A program made the translations under genes and the position numbers. Below are positions 63,861 to 64,000 of a stretch of DNA of 64,000 bases, piece by piece. The notes beneath the pieces were generated by a model, which saw only the letters and a list, made by a program, of their open reading frames with translations, searched no databases and was not told the DNA's origin. This DNA is from Chitinivibrionales bacterium (GTDB lineage Bacteria; Fibrobacterota; Chitinivibrionia; Chitinivibrionales; WJKA01). The first letter of the stretch is position 1. Each line of letters begins with the position of its first letter. Where the stretch lies: assembly GCA_014728215.1 (NCBI GenBank), contig WJLZ01000086.1:62001-126000 (forward strand), read 5' to 3'.

Positions 63861-64000
63861 AAATGAGTTCCTTTCTTTCGGTCCCGTAGAGATTAATGTC
63901 TTCTCTTTTTCCGCCACAAACAATCCCTGTGAGACTTAAAGTAACATTAAAAAGTAATAACTTTTCTTTTCCCAACGTATTCTTTCGGCAGCCGCAAAAA

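Overview
The window (about 45% G+C by eye) looks like a chromosomal segment of an anaerobic, motile, diderm (Gram-negative-type) bacterium. Support: a Wood-Ljungdahl carbonyl-branch operon with a Ni-CO dehydrogenase, a large chemotaxis cluster, PdxJ, predicted outer-membrane barrels and many signal peptides. The mix of a DUF4388-type protein, FapA, CheX, beta-helix exported proteins and a barrel-TPR fusion recalls Fibrobacterota/Chitinivibrionia, spirochaetes or Deltaproteobacteria-like lineages. This placement is inference and weak. No rRNA, tRNA, IS element, prophage or CRISPR array was recognised.

Region 1 (1-9.8 kb), signalling: a DUF4388-like protein with a degenerate GTPase-like tail overlaps a partial gene at the left edge. 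Divergent from it is a NarL-type kinase/regulator pair, then a STAS-like protein, an unidentified ORF and a 59-aa acidic protein. A membrane PAS histidine kinase and a FapA (DUF342) protein lie on the minus strand.

Region 2 (10.2-27.9 kb), a minus-strand chemotaxis and phosphorelay cluster. In transcription order: a 67-aa protein, a pseudo-receiver, CheA, CheW, CheR, a GAF-PAS-kinase-REC-REC-Hpt hybrid, a receiver, a REC-REC-PAS-kinase-REC hybrid, a receiver, CheX, a receiver, CheY, CheD, HDOD, a receiver, a CheX-like protein and CheB. No chemoreceptor gene is present. A sigma-54 activator sits just upstream. The layout suggests a chemotaxis core (CheA/W/R/B/D/X/Y) merged with a multi-receiver phosphorelay.

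Region 3 (28-42.3 kb), mostly housekeeping: gmhA-like, ilvD, two tandem exported FecR/CsgG-like fusion proteins, efp with Arg at the modified position, a K+-dependent-type membrane pyrophosphatase, an exported barrel/HEAT-repeat protein, a His/Asn-rich protein, miaA, a divergent polysaccharide deacetylase and pdxJ.

Region 4 (42.3-52.5 kb): three paralogous exported beta-helix proteins around a barrel-TPR protein, then a carbohydrate group (GH3 beta-xylosidase/glucosidase, polyol-type zinc dehydrogenase, FAD-linked 2-hydroxyacid dehydrogenase).

Region 5 (52.5-64 kb): gcvH, then the acs operon (cooC, acsA/cooS, acsB, acsC, acsV, a second cooC-type ATPase, acsD) and a small membrane protein. 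AcsA reduces CO2 to CO, AcsC/D carry the methyl group on a corrinoid, AcsV reactivates the corrinoid, AcsB joins CO, methyl and CoA, and the CooC proteins serve nickel insertion. The methyltransferase acsE and the methyl-branch genes are not in the window.

Several intergenic gaps carry short dispersed repeats (three families), two of them within the che cluster.
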